Shown: positions 6,111-6,643 of the stretch, in pieces
Layout: each line of letters begins with the position of its first letter
How positions within the stretch are numbered: position 1 is the stretch's first letter
Source of the DNA: Aquificales bacterium
Lineage (GTDB): Bacteria; Aquificota; Aquificia; Aquificales; Aquificaceae
Assembly (NCBI GenBank): GCA_015491275.1
Contig: WFWF01000157.1
Coordinates: 1-6,643, forward strand
Length of the DNA stretch: 6,643 bases
Reading direction: 5' to 3'
Program-made: the position numbers and the translations under genes
The notes under the pieces: generated by a model
What the model was told of the DNA's origin: nothing
Database searches by the model: none
What the model saw: only the letters and a program-made list of their open reading frames with translations

Positions 6111-6487
6111 CTCCTACCCTCCTTGATCACATTTTCCAATTTCCTCAGATACCCCGTTGCCATTTTCATATAAGTTTCATAAGCCAGTCTGTTTTTTACC
6201 ATCTTTGCCATTTCCTCTTCTATGCTCACATTATTTCTATCGTTACCTACAAGGCCCCTGTTAATCTCAATAACTTTAAAATTACTTCCTTCACCTGATC
6301 CGCCTAAGTGCTTTGCCCTCGTTTTCTTTAATTTAAGCGCCTTTCCGAATTCTCTTTGGAAGATAACATCCTTCGCCCTATAACCGGGAGTATCCGCATT
6401 GGCTATATTGCTAAGAATAACCTTATGCCTCAACCATGTATAATTTAAAAAGGGTTTAATCTCATCCGCCCCTTTAAATATCTCCAT
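6107..6487 (-). CDS. flgB: Flagellar proximal rod protein FlgB
   Basis: FlgB is a proximal rod subunit that sits next to FliE and FlgC at the base of the rod. The 126-residue length is typical. The axial-protein signature LSNIANADTPGYRAKDV (25-41) is clear, as is the FlgB-type NNVSIEEEMAKM (85-96) and the following helix LAYETYMKMATGYLRKLENVI (101-121). Between them, about 45-80, is a basic, less conserved loop. The ATG at 6487 has only a weak purine-rich GGGG upstream and lies 3 nt after the stop of the preceding partial gene, so it is probably translated from the same transcript. Its TGA overlaps the flgC ATG by 4 bp. Confidence 0.95.
   Translation of the reverse strand: MEIFKGADEIKPFLNYTWLRHKVILSNIANADTPGYRAKDVIFQREFGKALKLKKTRAKHLGGSGEGSNFKVIEINRGLVGNDRNNVSIEEEMAKMVKNRLAYETYMKMATGYLRKLENVIKEGRR
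6118..6124 (-). promoter_or_regulatory. Strong Shine-Dalgarno site for flgC
   Basis: The minus strand reads AAGGAGG here, fully complementary to the usual 16S rRNA 3' end, 7 nt before the flgC ATG and within the last codons of flgB. It fixes the flgC start and shows that this organism uses canonical ribosome binding sites inside operons, unlike the head genes at the two divergent junctions. Confidence 0.85.
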
Positions 6488-6490
6488 ACT

Positions 6491-6643
6491 TTAACCCCAT
6501 AAGGCTTTTATCGCCTCACTCCATATATTATTAGTCTCGGAAGCTTTTTTGACAACCCATTTTAAAAGTGCCCTATCTTTTCTTATCTCACCTATCCTAC
6601 CCATCTGAAATATAGCCCACCAGAAATAGGGATCCCTATTATC
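6491..6643 (-). CDS. Unidentified protein, C-terminal fragment, upstream of flgB
   Basis: An open frame of 50 codons enters from the right edge on the minus strand and ends in TAA three bases before the flgB start. The visible residues begin DNRDPYFWWAIFQMGRIGEI and end WSEAIKALWG. It is aromatic- and Lys-rich and looks all-helical; the pattern of hydrophobic residues with KWVVKKASETN followed by SEAIKAL is vaguely like TPR-type helical repeats, but this is weak and I do not recognise the family. The tight spacing and same direction as five flagellar genes suggest it belongs to the same operon. It has no internal stop over the whole visible length and composition like its neighbours, which supports a real gene. 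The start and any N-terminal domain lie outside the window. Confidence 0.65.
   Translation of the reverse strand, partial: DNRDPYFWWAIFQMGRIGEIRKDRALLKWVVKKASETNNIWSEAIKALWG

Noticed and set aside
1..6643. Mobile elements, CRISPR repeats, tRNA or rRNA genes
   Set aside because: No transposase, integrase, terminal repeats, spaced direct repeats or tRNA-like cloverleaf was seen; the window is filled by ordinary coding sequence.

Overview
The window looks like chromosomal DNA from a thermophilic member of the Aquificales, probably family Aquificaceae. The best evidence is the truncated gene at the left edge. Its 37 visible residues start [17 protein letters not shown] and match the N-terminus of HARP, the protein-only, PIN-like RNase P first described in Aquifex aeolicus (Aq_880). 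The moderately AT-rich, Lys/Glu/Ile-rich proteins and the almost complete lack of intergenic DNA fit this. The genus cannot be fixed from the sequence alone.

Layout from left to right: the HARP fragment (minus, runs off the left edge); a 23-bp divergent gap; an FAD/NAD(P)-dependent pyridine nucleotide-disulfide-type oxidoreductase (plus); a membrane-anchored diguanylate cyclase with a periplasmic sensor (minus, convergent, overlapping the oxidoreductase by 57 bp); a divergent junction of about 22 bp; nadD (plus); then a minus-strand flagellar operon read from the right edge: unidentified partial gene, flgB, flgC, fliE, fliF, fliN. fliN and nadD converge with abutting stop codons. There is no gene-free stretch above 30 bp except possibly inside promoters.

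The flagellar operon encodes basal-body parts that are assembled early: proximal rod (FlgB, FlgC), the rod/MS-ring adapter FliE, the MS-ring FliF and the C-ring protein FliN. It is translationally coupled, with 1-14 bp overlaps or 1-3 bp gaps and strong Shine-Dalgarno sequences before flgC and fliN. fliG, normally next to fliF, is absent here. NadD makes the dinucleotide precursor of NAD. The diguanylate cyclase makes c-di-GMP, which often controls motility, but it is not transcribed with the flagellar genes.

The most interesting structure is regulatory. Both divergent junctions carry a palindromic -10-like core (ATTATAAT; ATTATATAAT) that reads as TATAAT on both strands. Each -10 copy lies 6-8 nt from an ATG with no Shine-Dalgarno sequence. 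This suggests shared bidirectional promoters that make leaderless mRNAs for all four head genes, in contrast to the SD-led internal flagellar genes. No mobile element, CRISPR array, tRNA or rRNA was seen.
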